Assembly (NCBI GenBank): GCA_947451145.1 | Contig: CANFXW010000004.1 | Span: 62,001 to 126,000, forward strand | DNA length: 64,000 nucleotides | Direction of reading: 5' to 3' | Source of the DNA: Sphingomonadaceae bacterium | GTDB lineage: Bacteria; Pseudomonadota; Alphaproteobacteria; Sphingomonadales; Sphingomonadaceae | Part shown: one piece after another, positions 31,585 to 41,010 of the stretch | Layout of the letters: each line of letters starts with the position of its first letter | Numbering within the stretch: the first letter of the stretch is position 1 | Translations under genes and position numbers: made by a program | The notes under the pieces: model-generated | Told to the model about the DNA's origin: nothing | Database searches by the model: none | What the model saw: only the letters and a program-made list of their open reading frames with translations

Positions 31585-32450
31585 GCTTCACCTCTTGCAC
31601 GTGCGGCGGCGATCAGCGCCGTGCGTTTTGCCAGCACACCGGCCATCGCCGTGCGGTATTCCGCTGTGCCGCGTTTGTCATCTATTGGGCGGCAGGCCGC
31701 GCGAACCGCGGCGGCCATGGCATCCAGGGCCGCGTCATCCAGCTTGGTCCCGACCAGAGCAGCGCCTGCTTCGGGTACCACAATAGCTGTGGGAGCTACT
31801 GCGCCCAAGGCGACCCGTGCCGCTGTGCAGGTGCCGGCCTCATCAAGCGTCAGCGAAACCCCGGCTCCAACGACGGCGATATCCATTTCGGTGCGCGGGA
31901 TAGATCGCAGGTAAGCATCTGCCGAGCGCGGCGGCCGCACCGGCAGGCGGATTTCGGCGACGAATTCACCGGCGGCAAGGCTGGTCTTGCCGGGAGAGAC
32001 AGGAATGTCCTCGACCGGCACTTCGCGCATGCCGGCCGGGCCAACTACCAGCACTGTGGCTCCGGCTGCAATCAGCGCCGGAACCGAATCCGCCGCCGGA
32101 GAGGCATTGCACAGGTTCCCGCCCATTGTCGCACGGTTGCGCACCTGCACCGATCCGATCAGGTTCGCCGCTTCGACAACCCCGGGCCAAGCCTTGCACA
32201 GGCCCTCATCGCGCAGCAATCCGGTACAGGGCATAGCCGCCCCAATCGTGTAGCGACCATCGTTGCCCAGCACCGCCTGCATGGCGGAAATATTCTTGAT
32301 ATCAACGATCGAACTCGGCGCAGCTCGGCCTGCGCGCATCTGAACGATCAGGTCAGTTCCGCCCGAGAGCACCCGCGCGGCAGGGTCAGCGGCAAGCAGC
32401 GCCACCGCCTCTTCGCGGGTTCTGGGGGCATGGTAAGTCTGTACGGTCAT
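31581..32450 (-). CDS. Molybdenum hydroxylase, FAD-binding subunit
   Basis: This 289-residue subunit binds FAD through ARVLSGGTDLIVQMRAG and RNRATMGGNLCNASPAAD, typical of the CO dehydrogenase/xanthine dehydrogenase medium subunit. ATG 32450 is preceded by GAGGAA and matches the family start (MTVQTYHAPRTREEAVALL); the frame is open upstream to 32717 without homology. It is the first gene of the three-subunit operon and is divergent from the small EthD-like gene at 32634. Confidence 0.92.
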   Translation of the reverse strand: MTVQTYHAPRTREEAVALLAADPAARVLSGGTDLIVQMRAGRAAPSSIVDIKNISAMQAVLGNDGRYTIGAAMPCTGLLRDEGLCKAWPGVVEAANLIGSVQVRNRATMGGNLCNASPAADSVPALIAAGATVLVVGPAGMREVPVEDIPVSPGKTSLAAGEFVAEIRLPVRPPRSADAYLRSIPRTEMDIAVVGAGVSLTLDEAGTCTAARVALGAVAPTAIVVPEAGAALVGTKLDDAALDAMAAAVRAACRPIDDKRGTAEYRTAMAGVLAKRTALIAAARARGEA

Positions 32451-32633
32451 TGCTTCCTCGGCTGGTCCTCTGGCGAAGCACCATGCAGGGCCGCGCGGAT
32501 TGCTGCAAGTGACCTTGGACAGGCAATTGTCATCGCCAAGGCAGTAATTGCGTTTGGCCGCTGGACGGCTCGCCAATCGCCTGCCTAGGCTGCCCGTGAA
32601 AGGGTGCAAAACCCGGCAAAAGGATGACAGGAC

Positions 32634-32960
32634 ATGGCAAAATATGTGCTGCTGGTGCAGTCTTCGACCAAGGAAGGCCGCGATGCCGAATATGAAGCAT
32701 GGTACGATGCCCATCACCTGAGCGACATGTGCGCCATCCCCGGCGTTTCCAACGGCCGCCGACTGGTTTCAACGCCAGTCGCCTTTCCCGAAGCAGGCAA
32801 GCGCCACCTCGGCATTTTTGACGTGGAAACCGACGATCTTGGCGCGTTCATGGCCGAAATGAACCGCATCCGGGTCTCGGGACAGCAATCTTCGACTGAC
32901 TCGCTCGATCGCGAATCCATCGTTCTATGGATCTACGAGGACAAGACGCCGGAAGGCTGA
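32634..32960 (+). CDS. Small dimeric alpha-beta barrel (EthD-like) protein
   Basis: This 108-residue protein reads KYVLLVQSSTKEGRDAEYEAWYDAHHLSDM, with the WYDxHH pattern of EthD-like and related small barrel proteins found in many catabolic clusters. It has no signal peptide or cofactor motif. It stands alone on the plus strand between the molybdenum hydroxylase operon and the alcohol dehydrogenase. Its role is unknown. Confidence 0.7.
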   Translation: MAKYVLLVQSSTKEGRDAEYEAWYDAHHLSDMCAIPGVSNGRRLVSTPVAFPEAGKRHLGIFDVETDDLGAFMAEMNRIRVSGQQSSTDSLDRESIVLWIYEDKTPEG

Positions 32961-32965
32961 AGTGC

Positions 32966-33997
32966 TCACGCGAGCCTTGGATCAACCACCACCCGCACTG
33001 CGGCATCAGGACCAGACATCTGCTCGATCGCCTCGGCGACCCCGCCCGGGGCTATCCTCGCGCCGAGCCATGGGGCCACGTCGATCCGGCCATCACCAAT
33101 TGCGCGCATGGCGAGGTCCATGTCCTGCGGCTCTTCTCCGCCAGCAAACTGGACGTTGAGCCGCTTGTTCTGCGCGGCAAAGACGAACATCTTTTCCTCT
33201 TCCATGCAGTAGCCGCCCATGACGATACGCCCGTCAAACGGTGCTGCCTCAACCAGTTGCTGCAGCATCCCGGCGCGGCCGACGCATTCGTAAATCAGGT
33301 TGGGCGGACGGCCGACATCGGGAAGCGGTGCGTGGGGTGATGTCTCGCGCGGGTCAACCGCCACATCGGCACCCATGCGGATAGCTTCAGCCCTCCGCGC
33401 GGGGTGGAAGTCGGCAGCAACAATCGGCCCGATGCCCATCAGTTTGAGACCCGCGATTACGCCAAGGCCGATGGCTCCGCAGCCGAGCACCAGTGCGACA
33501 TCGCCCTTTTCCGGCCTTCCGCGCCTGGCGTGCTCTAACCCGACCGCCAGCGGCTCGATCATCGCGGCGTGATCATCATCGAACAGATCAAGCAAGGCGA
33601 ACATCACGTTTTCATCGAGCAGCATCAGCTCGCCATAGCCACCGGGACAATCGTGACTGAAGCCGATCACCGCATGGGCACCTCCAGCGCGCATGATCGG
33701 CACCGAAGTGACCTTTCTACCCACCTTGACCGTGCGGGTGCTGCCGGGACCATAGTCCAGAACCTCGCCGACGAATTCATGCCCGGGCACGAAAGGCCGC
33801 GCGAAATCGAGCGCCGCATAGGGCCCGCCCATGCGCTTTGACAGGTCGATCACGTTCTGCCCGGCATGGAGAAAGTGTTGCTCACTCGCACACATGCCGC
33901 AGGAATGCGTGCGCACCAGCGCCTGCCCCTTGCCGGGTACGGGATCAGGCATTTCGCCGGTGTGGACAATCCCGTTTTGGATATAGGCGGCTTTCAT
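32966..33997 (-). CDS. Zinc-dependent alcohol dehydrogenase (MDR family)
   Basis: This 343-residue medium-chain dehydrogenase has the catalytic zinc Cys in SCGMCASEQH, GHEFVGEVLDYG, and the NAD-binding motif LGCGAIGLGVIAG. The usual four-Cys structural zinc lobe is not apparent. It is the last gene of a minus-strand run that begins at rnhB, 41 bp after the dehydroquinate-synthase-like gene. It probably oxidises a secondary or cyclic alcohol in the same pathway as the neighbouring SDRs, which is inference. Confidence 0.85.
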   Translation of the reverse strand: MKAAYIQNGIVHTGEMPDPVPGKGQALVRTHSCGMCASEQHFLHAGQNVIDLSKRMGGPYAALDFARPFVPGHEFVGEVLDYGPGSTRTVKVGRKVTSVPIMRAGGAHAVIGFSHDCPGGYGELMLLDENVMFALLDLFDDDHAAMIEPLAVGLEHARRGRPEKGDVALVLGCGAIGLGVIAGLKLMGIGPIVAADFHPARRAEAIRMGADVAVDPRETSPHAPLPDVGRPPNLIYECVGRAGMLQQLVEAAPFDGRIVMGGYCMEEEKMFVFAAQNKRLNVQFAGGEEPQDMDLAMRAIGDGRIDVAPWLGARIAPGGVAEAIEQMSGPDAAVRVVVDPRLA

Positions 33998-34037
33998 GAA
34001 CTCGCTCCTAACCCTCTCTTCTGAAGGTGTGGTGGCT

Positions 34038-35126
34038 TTAGAACCCGGAGATCAATCCAGCAAACGTCCCCGCGATCTGCGCCAGAGTATGTTCATTCCT
34101 GGGCAGCATGATCCGCTCGACCGCGCCTTGATTATTGATCAGGATCACCGCCAGTTCGCTGCGGCTGTGCTTCTTGTCGGCGGAAAAGGCCTGCATCAGC
34201 TCATCGATCTGACAGCCACGCAAGGCCTCAGCCACACCCTGCACACTCGCAACCAGCCCGCGCACGTGGGCTTCAAACGCCTGCACGCGCGGATCAGACC
34301 GCTGCGTGAGACCAAGCTCTTCACCCAGCCGCAACGCCGCCAACATGCCCAGCCCAACCGCGATACCGTGACTGATAGCAAAGTGGCTCGCCGCCTCCAT
34401 CGCATGGCCAAAGGTGTGGCCGAAATTGAGCACCAGCCGCTCCTTGCGGTCGAACTCGTCGATCTCGATGAACCATTTCTTGGCGCTGAGGCACAGCTCG
34501 GCAATGCTTGCGAAGCTGTCTGTACTGCCTTGCGGTTTGGCATCGAGCGCGATGTAGGCATCGAACGCCTCCGGCCCCCGGCAGATGCAGATCTTCACCG
34601 CCTCGCACAGCCCCGCAGCGCGCGCTTCTGCATCGAGCGTTTCGGCGAGCAGCGGATCGATCACCACACACTTGGGAGGGTGGAAGGTGCCGATGATATT
34701 CTTGAACGGCCCGACATTGATCGAGCTTTTCCCGCCAATGCAGCTGTCGACCATCGAAAGTAACGTTGTCGGCACATAGACCCAGGGCACACCGCGCATA
34801 TAGACCGATGCGGCGAAGGTAACGCAGTCCTGCACCACCCCGCCGCCAACACCGACCAGCGTCGTCTGGCGGGTAGCGCCGCGCTGCTTGATCGCCTCGA
34901 TCAGTGCGGACATGTGATCGAGCGACTTGGTTTCTTCTACCGCTTTCAGTGTTATCGCGTCGATACCCAAAGCGGCGAAACGCGGAGCGAGGAAGGCATC
35001 AACGATGAACAGGCATTCACCCGTTTGCGCCAGCTCGCGGTCAAGCAGGGCATCGCCGATCTCGATATTATAGCTGCCTGACGAGCTGGCAATTTCGATA
35101 GCAACAGGCTCAGACAATACAGGCAT
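34038..35126 (-). CDS. 3-dehydroquinate-synthase-like sugar phosphate cyclase
   Basis: This 362-residue protein has the AroB/sugar-phosphate-cyclase pattern: GVGGGVVQD, VPTTLLSMVDSCIGGKSSIN, FKNIIGTFHPPKCVVID, GLCEAVK and NFGHTFGHAMEA with ISHGIAVGLGM. The expected zinc ligands are Glu175, His237 and His253. It differs from standard AroB in several conserved places (VDSCIGGKSS, HGIAV where HGEAV is usual), and it sits with SDRs rather than with aroK. It could make a cyclitol-like product, or be a second dehydroquinate synthase. It overlaps the preceding SDR by 17 bases. Confidence 0.82.
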   Translation of the reverse strand: MPVLSEPVAIEIASSSGSYNIEIGDALLDRELAQTGECLFIVDAFLAPRFAALGIDAITLKAVEETKSLDHMSALIEAIKQRGATRQTTLVGVGGGVVQDCVTFAASVYMRGVPWVYVPTTLLSMVDSCIGGKSSINVGPFKNIIGTFHPPKCVVIDPLLAETLDAEARAAGLCEAVKICICRGPEAFDAYIALDAKPQGSTDSFASIAELCLSAKKWFIEIDEFDRKERLVLNFGHTFGHAMEAASHFAISHGIAVGLGMLAALRLGEELGLTQRSDPRVQAFEAHVRGLVASVQGVAEALRGCQIDELMQAFSADKKHSRSELAVILINNQGAVERIMLPRNEHTLAQIAGTFAGLISGF

Positions 35127-35832
35127 TGCTCATCCCAAGGTCGACGGTGACGGATTGCCCGCTGATCGAGCGGTTTTCCGGCGAACAGAGGAACAGGATC
35201 GTTTCCGCCACGGTATCGAGGTCGGTCAGGCGATTTGCCCCGGTCTTGCCCTTGATGCCTTCAAGTTGCGCAGGCGTGAGGTTGGCTGCAGTCATCGGCG
35301 TATCCAGCACACCGGGCAACACACCGTTGACCAAATGGCCAAGGCTGCCAAGGTCCACCGCAGCCGAACGCACCAGCCCGCCGACGGCCGCCTTGGTGAC
35401 GGTATAGGAAAGCTTGTCCTGCCGCGCCCGTTCCTGCCAGATCGAGCTGACAATTGTCAGCCGCGCACCCGTCTTGCTGAGCATCCCCGCCCCGAGCAGC
35501 GCCGAGCATGAGGCCAGCACGGATAGGACATTGGCATCATACAGTTCGCGATGCCGCTGCGTGTCAAAGTCCAACAGGGAGTCGGCGAGATTGGCGCCAT
35601 GCGCCCAGCACACGGCATCGAACGGCGCTTCGCCTGCCAGATCGACCTGCGGGTCGCCGCTCAGCGGATCATAGCGGACGTGGCGCAGGCTTTCGCCATC
35701 CGGCCCTGCCCCTGCCTGCCGCGACGCACCAACCACGCTCCAGCCGCGGGCAAGAGCATGGCGAAGCACGGTACTGCCAATGCCGCCAGTCGCACCGAAC
35801 AGCAGGAGACGCCAAGGCTTTACTTTTGTCAT
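35110..35832 (-). CDS. Short-chain dehydrogenase/reductase
   Basis: This 240-residue SDR has LLFGATGGIGSTVL, CWAHGAN in place of NNAG, the catalytic Ser in VSSIWQE and the Tyr-Lys pair in SYTVTKAAVGG, then VLPGVLDTPM. It overlaps the cyclase-like gene by 17 bases, so the two are translationally coupled and may act on the same compound. The substrate is unknown. Confidence 0.85.
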   Translation of the reverse strand: MTKVKPWRLLLFGATGGIGSTVLRHALARGWSVVGASRQAGAGPDGESLRHVRYDPLSGDPQVDLAGEAPFDAVCWAHGANLADSLLDFDTQRHRELYDANVLSVLASCSALLGAGMLSKTGARLTIVSSIWQERARQDKLSYTVTKAAVGGLVRSAAVDLGSLGHLVNGVLPGVLDTPMTAANLTPAQLEGIKGKTGANRLTDLDTVAETILFLCSPENRSISGQSVTVDLGMSNACIV

Positions 35833-35886
35833 GCCATATCTCTGACAAATGGGGATTCGTTTGGCAAGGCGGCCATCCGATTTGTC

Positions 35887-36894
35887 CTATTCCGCGAGCG
35901 CGGTCCTGATCGCAGGCATGGCTTTTTCCAGCAGACGCAGGCTCTTCCAGCCTTCCTCGGGCGACAATCCGCCTAGCAGCGGCTGTAGCCCCAGCGAGGT
36001 CTTGTCTTCCATCTTGCGCGCCTGTTCGATCAGCTGATCAGGCGTCCAGCAGGCAAACAAGCCAGCCTGACGCAGCACCGCAGGGTCGGTCAGCCCCTTG
36101 AACGGCGAGCTTGAGGCATCGCCCTCGGCTTCAGCCCATTTGGCATATTCGGTGATGACGTGAACGGCATGGCGCTCGATCGCCTTCCAGCCGGCTTCGG
36201 GATCTTCGCAGAGGTGTATGGCGAGCGGCATGCCGGCCTTGGGGCGATTGTATTGCCCCGGCGCGCGGCCGAGTTTGGCGCATTCCTCAAGGTAGATATC
36301 AACCAGCTCACCCTTCATCGGACCAAAGCCGACACCGAACCGCGCCGCACGCTTGGCCGAAGCAGGCACGCCGCCGCCGACCAGAATAATGTCCTCGGGC
36401 CGCTGGACCGGCAGCGGGCGGACGAAGACCGGCTTGCCATTCATCTCGAACCGCTCGCCATTCAGCGCGCGCAGGATCAGTTCGATGTGCTCGTCCAGCA
36501 GGCGGCCTCGGTCCTTCAGGCTCTTGCCGAACATGGCGAATTCAAAGGGCACATAGCCCGCGCCGAAGATTACGTTGAGCCGCCCGTTCGAGATCAGATC
36601 GACCAGCGCGATCTGCTCGGCGATGATCACCGGATCGTGCAGCGGCAGGATCACCGCCCCCAGCATGAAGGTAATCTTGCTGGTCCGCGCTGCCATGGCA
36701 GAGGCCAGCGTGAAGGGCTGCGGCAGATAGCCGTCATCCGATCCGTGATGCTCCATCAGGCCGATGCGGTCGACGCCGATGGCATCGCCGAAAGCCGCCA
36801 TTTCTATTGCAGCAGCGTAAAGCTCATTCGTCGGCACCGCCCAATCGGGGGCACGCATATCGAACGAGAGCGTTATCTTGACATCGCGAACCAT
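35887..36894 (-). CDS. LLM-class flavin-dependent oxidoreductase
   Basis: This 335-residue protein belongs to the bacterial luciferase-like monooxygenase/F420 reductase fold (FGDAIGVDRIGLMEHHGSDDG, LPLHDPVIIAEQIALVDLIS, GRLNVIFGAGYVPFEF). The EHH segment near the N-terminus and the LHDP motif are typical. It probably uses reduced FMN; F420 is less likely in this group. It lies 2 bp after the NTF2-like gene in the minus-strand run. The reaction is unknown; relatives often work in terpenoid or alkyl-chain catabolism. Confidence 0.85.
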   Translation of the reverse strand: MVRDVKITLSFDMRAPDWAVPTNELYAAAIEMAAFGDAIGVDRIGLMEHHGSDDGYLPQPFTLASAMAARTSKITFMLGAVILPLHDPVIIAEQIALVDLISNGRLNVIFGAGYVPFEFAMFGKSLKDRGRLLDEHIELILRALNGERFEMNGKPVFVRPLPVQRPEDIILVGGGVPASAKRAARFGVGFGPMKGELVDIYLEECAKLGRAPGQYNRPKAGMPLAIHLCEDPEAGWKAIERHAVHVITEYAKWAEAEGDASSSPFKGLTDPAVLRQAGLFACWTPDQLIEQARKMEDKTSLGLQPLLGGLSPEEGWKSLRLLEKAMPAIRTALAE

Positions 36895-36896
36895 GG

Positions 36897-37391
36897 TTAG
36901 CCTTTCAGGACCGTATAGGATGGATCGGTCCGGTCCCGCCGGGCGGTGTCATGGTCTTTCATTGGCGTGACTTCGCGCATCTCATCCATTTCCATCACCG
37001 CCTGCCGGTGGTCGAGCGCCCAGCGGCCTTCGCGCTTGGACCAGCTATCGATGTAGCGGCTGATCACCGTCATCTGCAGCGTCTTGCCATCGCGAACCAA
37101 GCGCAAGGTGGCGGTGACATAGCTTTCGCTGCCCGCCTTATCGCCATCAAGTTCGATGATGATGTTCGACATCTGGTGCGAATGCTGCTGCAAGCCGGCG
37201 TGCTGCGCGCAGACATGATCGATGAAGCCGCGCCCGGTGCCCTGAAAATTATACCCGTAATCAGCCGTCCCGCCTTCGTGCCAGATCGAATAGCCAAGCT
37301 CGTGATCGATCCGGTCCATTGCGCGGCAATAGCGATAGATCTGGTCTGAGATCGCCTGTCGGTCGGCAATTTGGGTGACTAAGTCGCTCAT
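36897..37391 (-). CDS. NTF2-like (SnoaL-type) protein
   Basis: This 164-residue protein has the NTF2/SnoaL cone fold pattern: DRQAISDQIYRYCRAMDRID at the N-terminus, then YSIWHEGGTADYG, SNIIIELDGDKAGSESYV and YIDSWSKREGRWALDHRQ. Members include dehydratases, isomerases and dioxygenase small subunits. ATG 37391 overlaps the SDR stop (TGATG). The Asp and His residues typical of an active pocket are present, but no reaction can be named. Confidence 0.8.
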   Translation of the reverse strand: MSDLVTQIADRQAISDQIYRYCRAMDRIDHELGYSIWHEGGTADYGYNFQGTGRGFIDHVCAQHAGLQQHSHQMSNIIIELDGDKAGSESYVTATLRLVRDGKTLQMTVISRYIDSWSKREGRWALDHRQAVMEMDEMREVTPMKDHDTARRDRTDPSYTVLKG

Positions 37392-38200
37392 CACTTCTTC
37401 CCTGCATAGGCTGAAGACATCTTCTCGATCATCAGGATCCGCTCGCGCCGGGCATCGGGAGAATTGGGCGCATAGCCCGCCACGTCATTGCTCTGGCCCC
37501 AGTTGTAGATCGGCCCATGCGGTAGTTGTTCCAAGCCGATCCGCGCAACGTCAACCGGGCTCGCCATTCCCGTCATATCGACCGGCTGACCGCTCTCCTC
37601 CAGTATCTTGCGGTGCGCCGGTGTATCGGTGCGACCGAGAATGAGGTTGAGAACGTCAATGCCGTAGTGTCGAAATTCTGCCCACAGCCCTTCGGCGAGA
37701 TTCATCACGAAGGCCTTCGACCCGCAATAGACACCCATGCCGTTCAGACCGCCATAGCAGGATCCCGAACCGACGAGAATCATGCCACCGCGACCTCGCG
37801 CACGCATGCCTTGCCCGAAGTGATGGACCATCCGCATGGTGGTGGAAACATTCATTGCTACCAGCGCTTCCCAACCGGCGATGTCGCGATCGAGAAACAG
37901 CGACCCGTTGGTATCGGCGCCCGCATTGGCGATTACCAGCCCCACCTCACACGATGCGGCCGCTTCCACAATTCGGGTGGCAGCGTCTTTCTTCGCTAGG
38001 TCTATGGTGGCAGTGATTACCTTGACAGCGGAGGCTTTGCCGATTTCGTCTGCCAGCGCGGCCAACGGACCTTCGCGGCGGGCAACGAGGATCAGGTTGA
38101 GCCCCTTCTTGGCGAGCTGCCGGGCAAATTCCGCCCCAGTCCCTTCCGACGCACCGGTGATCAGTGCCCACGGACCATACTTTGCTGCAAATTCCGACAT
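37391..38200 (-). CDS. Short-chain dehydrogenase/reductase
   Basis: From ATG 38200 this 269-residue SDR reads WALITGASEGTGAEFARQLA, LVIANAGAD, the catalytic Ser in VGSGSCYGG and the Tyr-Lys in VYCGSKAFVMNLAEGL. The open frame continues upstream to 38329 without homology. It is coupled to the NTF2-like gene by a 1-base overlap. A hydroxysteroid-dehydrogenase-like reaction is possible, but the substrate is not established. Confidence 0.85.
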   Translation of the reverse strand: MSEFAAKYGPWALITGASEGTGAEFARQLAKKGLNLILVARREGPLAALADEIGKASAVKVITATIDLAKKDAATRIVEAAASCEVGLVIANAGADTNGSLFLDRDIAGWEALVAMNVSTTMRMVHHFGQGMRARGRGGMILVGSGSCYGGLNGMGVYCGSKAFVMNLAEGLWAEFRHYGIDVLNLILGRTDTPAHRKILEESGQPVDMTGMASPVDVARIGLEQLPHGPIYNWGQSNDVAGYAPNSPDARRERILMIEKMSSAYAGKK

Positions 38201-38312
38201 TGTCCCAATCTCCCAATTGCCCCCAGCATGGCATGGACCTGCAAGAATCTGAAAGGCGTGAAACAGATCTGCCCTGTTAATCGGCTGGACGATACGGCGG
38301 CCGATCCAGCGA

Positions 38313-39215
38313 TCAGATTGCCGGATCAACGCCGGTCAAGGAAACCGAAACTTCCCACAAACGCCGCGCCACATTGGCATCGAGCGCATTCTTCTCGCGC
38401 ATGGCCGGACCCGAAGCCCCGCGCATTTCACGCATGCCCTGCGATCCCCAGTATGAGCCTGACCGAGCGGCCGGATCAGTCGACGCCTGCAACGCTGGCC
38501 ACGCGCCCTGCTCGGCCGTGTTGAGAAACAGCCCCATCAGCGGGGCGACCAGACCGCCGAGCGGCACGTACCGCATCAGCTCACTCGCCGCGACGCCGGG
38601 GTGGCACCCCATCACCGAAACCGGCGAACCGGCAGCACGCAGACGCTTGTCCAGTTCCAGCATAAACAGCGCATTCGCCAGCTTGCTCTGCGCATAGAAA
38701 TTCATCCGGTTATAGCCCTTGGCGGCACCGAGATTATCGAAATCAATCCGTCCGCGCTTGTGGGCAATGCTGGAGGTGATAACCACCCGCGATCCGGGCG
38801 TCTCTGCCAGCTTGGGCAGCAGCAGTCCGGTCAGCGCGAACGTGCCGAGGTGGTTGACCCCGAACTGCAATTCAAATCCCTGCACCGTGCGGGTCAGCGG
38901 CGGGATCATAACCCCGGCATTGTTTAGCAGCACGTCGATGCGGGATTCCTTGACCGCCAGATCTGCCGCAGCACGCACGCTGGCGATGTCCGCCTGATCG
39001 AGCGGCAGGAAGGCAAGGTCAGCCCCGCTTACTTCCGTCCCGATCCGCCGCATAGCTGCCTCGGCCTTGTCCCTGCTGCGGCAGGCTAGCAACACCCGGG
39101 CTCCGCGCGCGGCCAGCACCTTTGCCGCCTCAAAACCGATGCCGGTATTGGAGCCAGTGACGATGATCGTTTTGCCTGACTGATCGGGCACATCGGCTGC
39201 GGTGAATCCGGTCAT
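38313..39215 (-). CDS. Short-chain dehydrogenase/reductase (retinol dehydrogenase-like)
   Basis: This 300-residue SDR shows [38 protein letters not shown] and [16 protein letters not shown], with the longer C-terminus of the retinol/WW-domain oxidoreductase-like branch. Its ATG overlaps the rnhB stop (ATGA), so rnhB may be the first gene of this transcript. A 112-bp gap separates it from the next SDR, which could therefore have its own promoter. Confidence 0.85.
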   Translation of the reverse strand: MTGFTAADVPDQSGKTIIVTGSNTGIGFEAAKVLAARGARVLLACRSRDKAEAAMRRIGTEVSGADLAFLPLDQADIASVRAAADLAVKESRIDVLLNNAGVMIPPLTRTVQGFELQFGVNHLGTFALTGLLLPKLAETPGSRVVITSSIAHKRGRIDFDNLGAAKGYNRMNFYAQSKLANALFMLELDKRLRAAGSPVSVMGCHPGVAASELMRYVPLGGLVAPLMGLFLNTAEQGAWPALQASTDPAARSGSYWGSQGMREMRGASGPAMREKNALDANVARRLWEVSVSLTGVDPAI

Positions 39216-39838
39216 CGAAACATCTCCAGTTGCGCAACCGGCGCGAAACTGCGGCGGTGGAGCGGGGTGGCACCGTGGGCTCGCAGCGCAGCCATGTGTT
39301 CAGCAGTGCCATAGCCGGCGTTGCGCTCCCAGCCATAATGCGGGTGCTTTTCCGCCGCTGCGCGCATCAGGGAATCGCGATGTTCCTTGGCGATGATCGA
39401 GGCTGCCGAAATGCAAGGCTCCAGCGCATCGCCCCCGACAATGGCGCGGGCCGGCCAGCGCCATCCCTCGGTGCGGCCAGCCGGGGTAAGGTTGCCATCG
39501 ATCAGCACCTCGTCAATCGCGCCTTCGATCTGCGCGACCAGCCCTTCCACCGCGCGGGTCATCGCCAGCATGGTCGCGGCGAAAATGTTGATCCGGTCGA
39601 TCTCTTCGACGCTGGCAATGCCGAGCGACCAGCGGCAGCTTGCCTTGATCCCGGTTTCCAGCTCAGCGCGGCGTTTGGCGGAGAGCTTCTTGGAATCGTC
39701 TAGGCCCTTGGGCGGCTGCCCGCCCAGAATCACCGCCGCTGCGACCACCGGCCCGGCGAGCGGCCCGCGGCCTGCCTCGTCGACGCCGATCTTTACGCCA
39801 GCGCCGGGGAAAATCAGCTTTGCCATGTCGCGCTGCAT
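39212..39838 (-). CDS. rnhB: Ribonuclease HII
   Basis: This removes RNA from RNA-DNA hybrids and misincorporated ribonucleotides. The 208-residue protein has the signature [20 protein letters not shown], and later IDGNLTP and [13 protein letters not shown], giving the conserved Asp-Glu-Asp-Asp site. The first ATG (39838) and the ATG at 39826 are both possible; the family start fits 39826. It is coupled to the downstream SDR. Confidence 0.95.
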   Translation of the reverse strand: MQRDMAKLIFPGAGVKIGVDEAGRGPLAGPVVAAAVILGGQPPKGLDDSKKLSAKRRAELETGIKASCRWSLGIASVEEIDRINIFAATMLAMTRAVEGLVAQIEGAIDEVLIDGNLTPAGRTEGWRWPARAIVGGDALEPCISAASIIAKEHRDSLMRAAAEKHPHYGWERNAGYGTAEHMAALRAHGATPLHRRSFAPVAQLEMFR

Positions 39839-39931
39839 CGCGCTGCAAGCCCGCCTGACGCAAGTTGGACGGCAGCCTTATCCACCTTTCGATTGCATGC
39901 TTGCCCCCCCTCCCCTATCGGCCCCGCGCGC

Positions 39932-40441
39932 ATGTCTAACATCATCCCCCTTGATCAGGTCGATTCCACGCTCGTCGAAGAACTGCTCGACCGCGCCTTT
40001 GAGCCGGAGCGCAAGACGCGCACGGCCTATAAGGTGCGCGAAGGAACCGAGTGGCTACCCGGCCTCTCCTTCGCGGCGATTGACGAAAACGACATGCTGG
40101 TTGGGACGATCCAGTGCTGGCCGGTGGCGCTCAATTCGCCTGAAGGCAAAGCGCACCCGATGATCATGGTCGGTCCGGTTGCTGTCCTGCCTGACCATCA
40201 AGGTTCCGGCTATGGCAAGGCGCTGATGACCGCGAGCCTCTCAGCAATCGATCCGCGCGCGCCGCTGCCGCAGGTGATGATCGGCGATCCCGAATACTAC
40301 GGCCGCTTCTGGGGCTTCACCAACGAGCACACAACCGGCTGGAGCCTGCCCGGCCCCTTCGAACAGCGCCGCCTGTTGGTGCGCTGTGACAATCCGGCGG
40401 TGCTGCCGGAAAAGGGCATGCTAGGGCCTTGGCTCCGCTAG
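39932..40441 (+). CDS. GNAT-family N-acetyltransferase
   Basis: This 169-residue protein has the acetyl-CoA-binding motif VGPVAVLPDHQGSGYGKALM and the downstream GDPEYYGRFWGF typical of YhbS-like GNATs. The substrate is unknown. ATG 39932 matches the usual family start (MSNIIPLDQ); the frame upstream to 39893 lacks homology. It heads a plus-strand run with DUF1285, Nudix and cca. Confidence 0.88.
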   Translation: MSNIIPLDQVDSTLVEELLDRAFEPERKTRTAYKVREGTEWLPGLSFAAIDENDMLVGTIQCWPVALNSPEGKAHPMIMVGPVAVLPDHQGSGYGKALMTASLSAIDPRAPLPQVMIGDPEYYGRFWGFTNEHTTGWSLPGPFEQRRLLVRCDNPAVLPEKGMLGPWLR

Positions 40442-40464
40442 GTTGATCTGGCATCGACCTTTCG

Positions 40465-41010
40465 ATGCCCTATGAACCGCCGCCCAACCTTGCCGGACTA
40501 TCGCTGGCACAGATTGCCGATCTGATCGCGGCGCGACGCCTGCCGCCGGTCGATCAGTGGCAACCGACGCGCACCGGTGACAGCGAGATGCGGATCGCGG
40601 CCGATGGCAAGTGGTTCCATCAGGGTGGAGAGATCACCCGCCCCGCCATGGTCCGCGCCTTTGCCAGCCTGCTGCGCCGCGATGAGGCCGGGCAGCACTG
40701 GCTGGTCACCCCGCAGGAGATGCTGACGATTGCGGTCGACGATGCCCCGTTCGTCGCGGTCGATGTGGTCGAACAGGGCAACGCGCTCGCCTTCCGGCTG
40801 AATACCGATGACACGGTGATCGCCGGGCCAGACCACCCGATCATCGCGCGCGGCAATCCCGATGTTCCCGCCTTTTACCTCGCCGTTCGCTATGGCTGCG
40901 AGGCTCGGCTCAATCGCAGCACCTATGCCCAGCTGGTGGAGATCGCGCTCGAAGGCGCCAGCCTGTCCGTCAGCAGTATGGGCGAGAGCTTCTCGCTGGT
41001 GCCGGCATGA
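40465..41010 (+). CDS. DUF1285 protein
   Basis: This 181-residue protein matches the DUF1285 family (PPVDQWQPTRTGDSEMRIAADGKWF-like start, segments here shortened: DSEMRIAADGKWFHQGGEI and LVTPQEMLTIAVDDAPFVAV). It is probably cytoplasmic. The family has no confirmed function but is usually found beside a CoA-type Nudix hydrolase, as here, where its stop overlaps the Nudix start (ATGA). Confidence 0.85.
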   Translation: MPYEPPPNLAGLSLAQIADLIAARRLPPVDQWQPTRTGDSEMRIAADGKWFHQGGEITRPAMVRAFASLLRRDEAGQHWLVTPQEMLTIAVDDAPFVAVDVVEQGNALAFRLNTDDTVIAGPDHPIIARGNPDVPAFYLAVRYGCEARLNRSTYAQLVEIALEGASLSVSSMGESFSLVPA

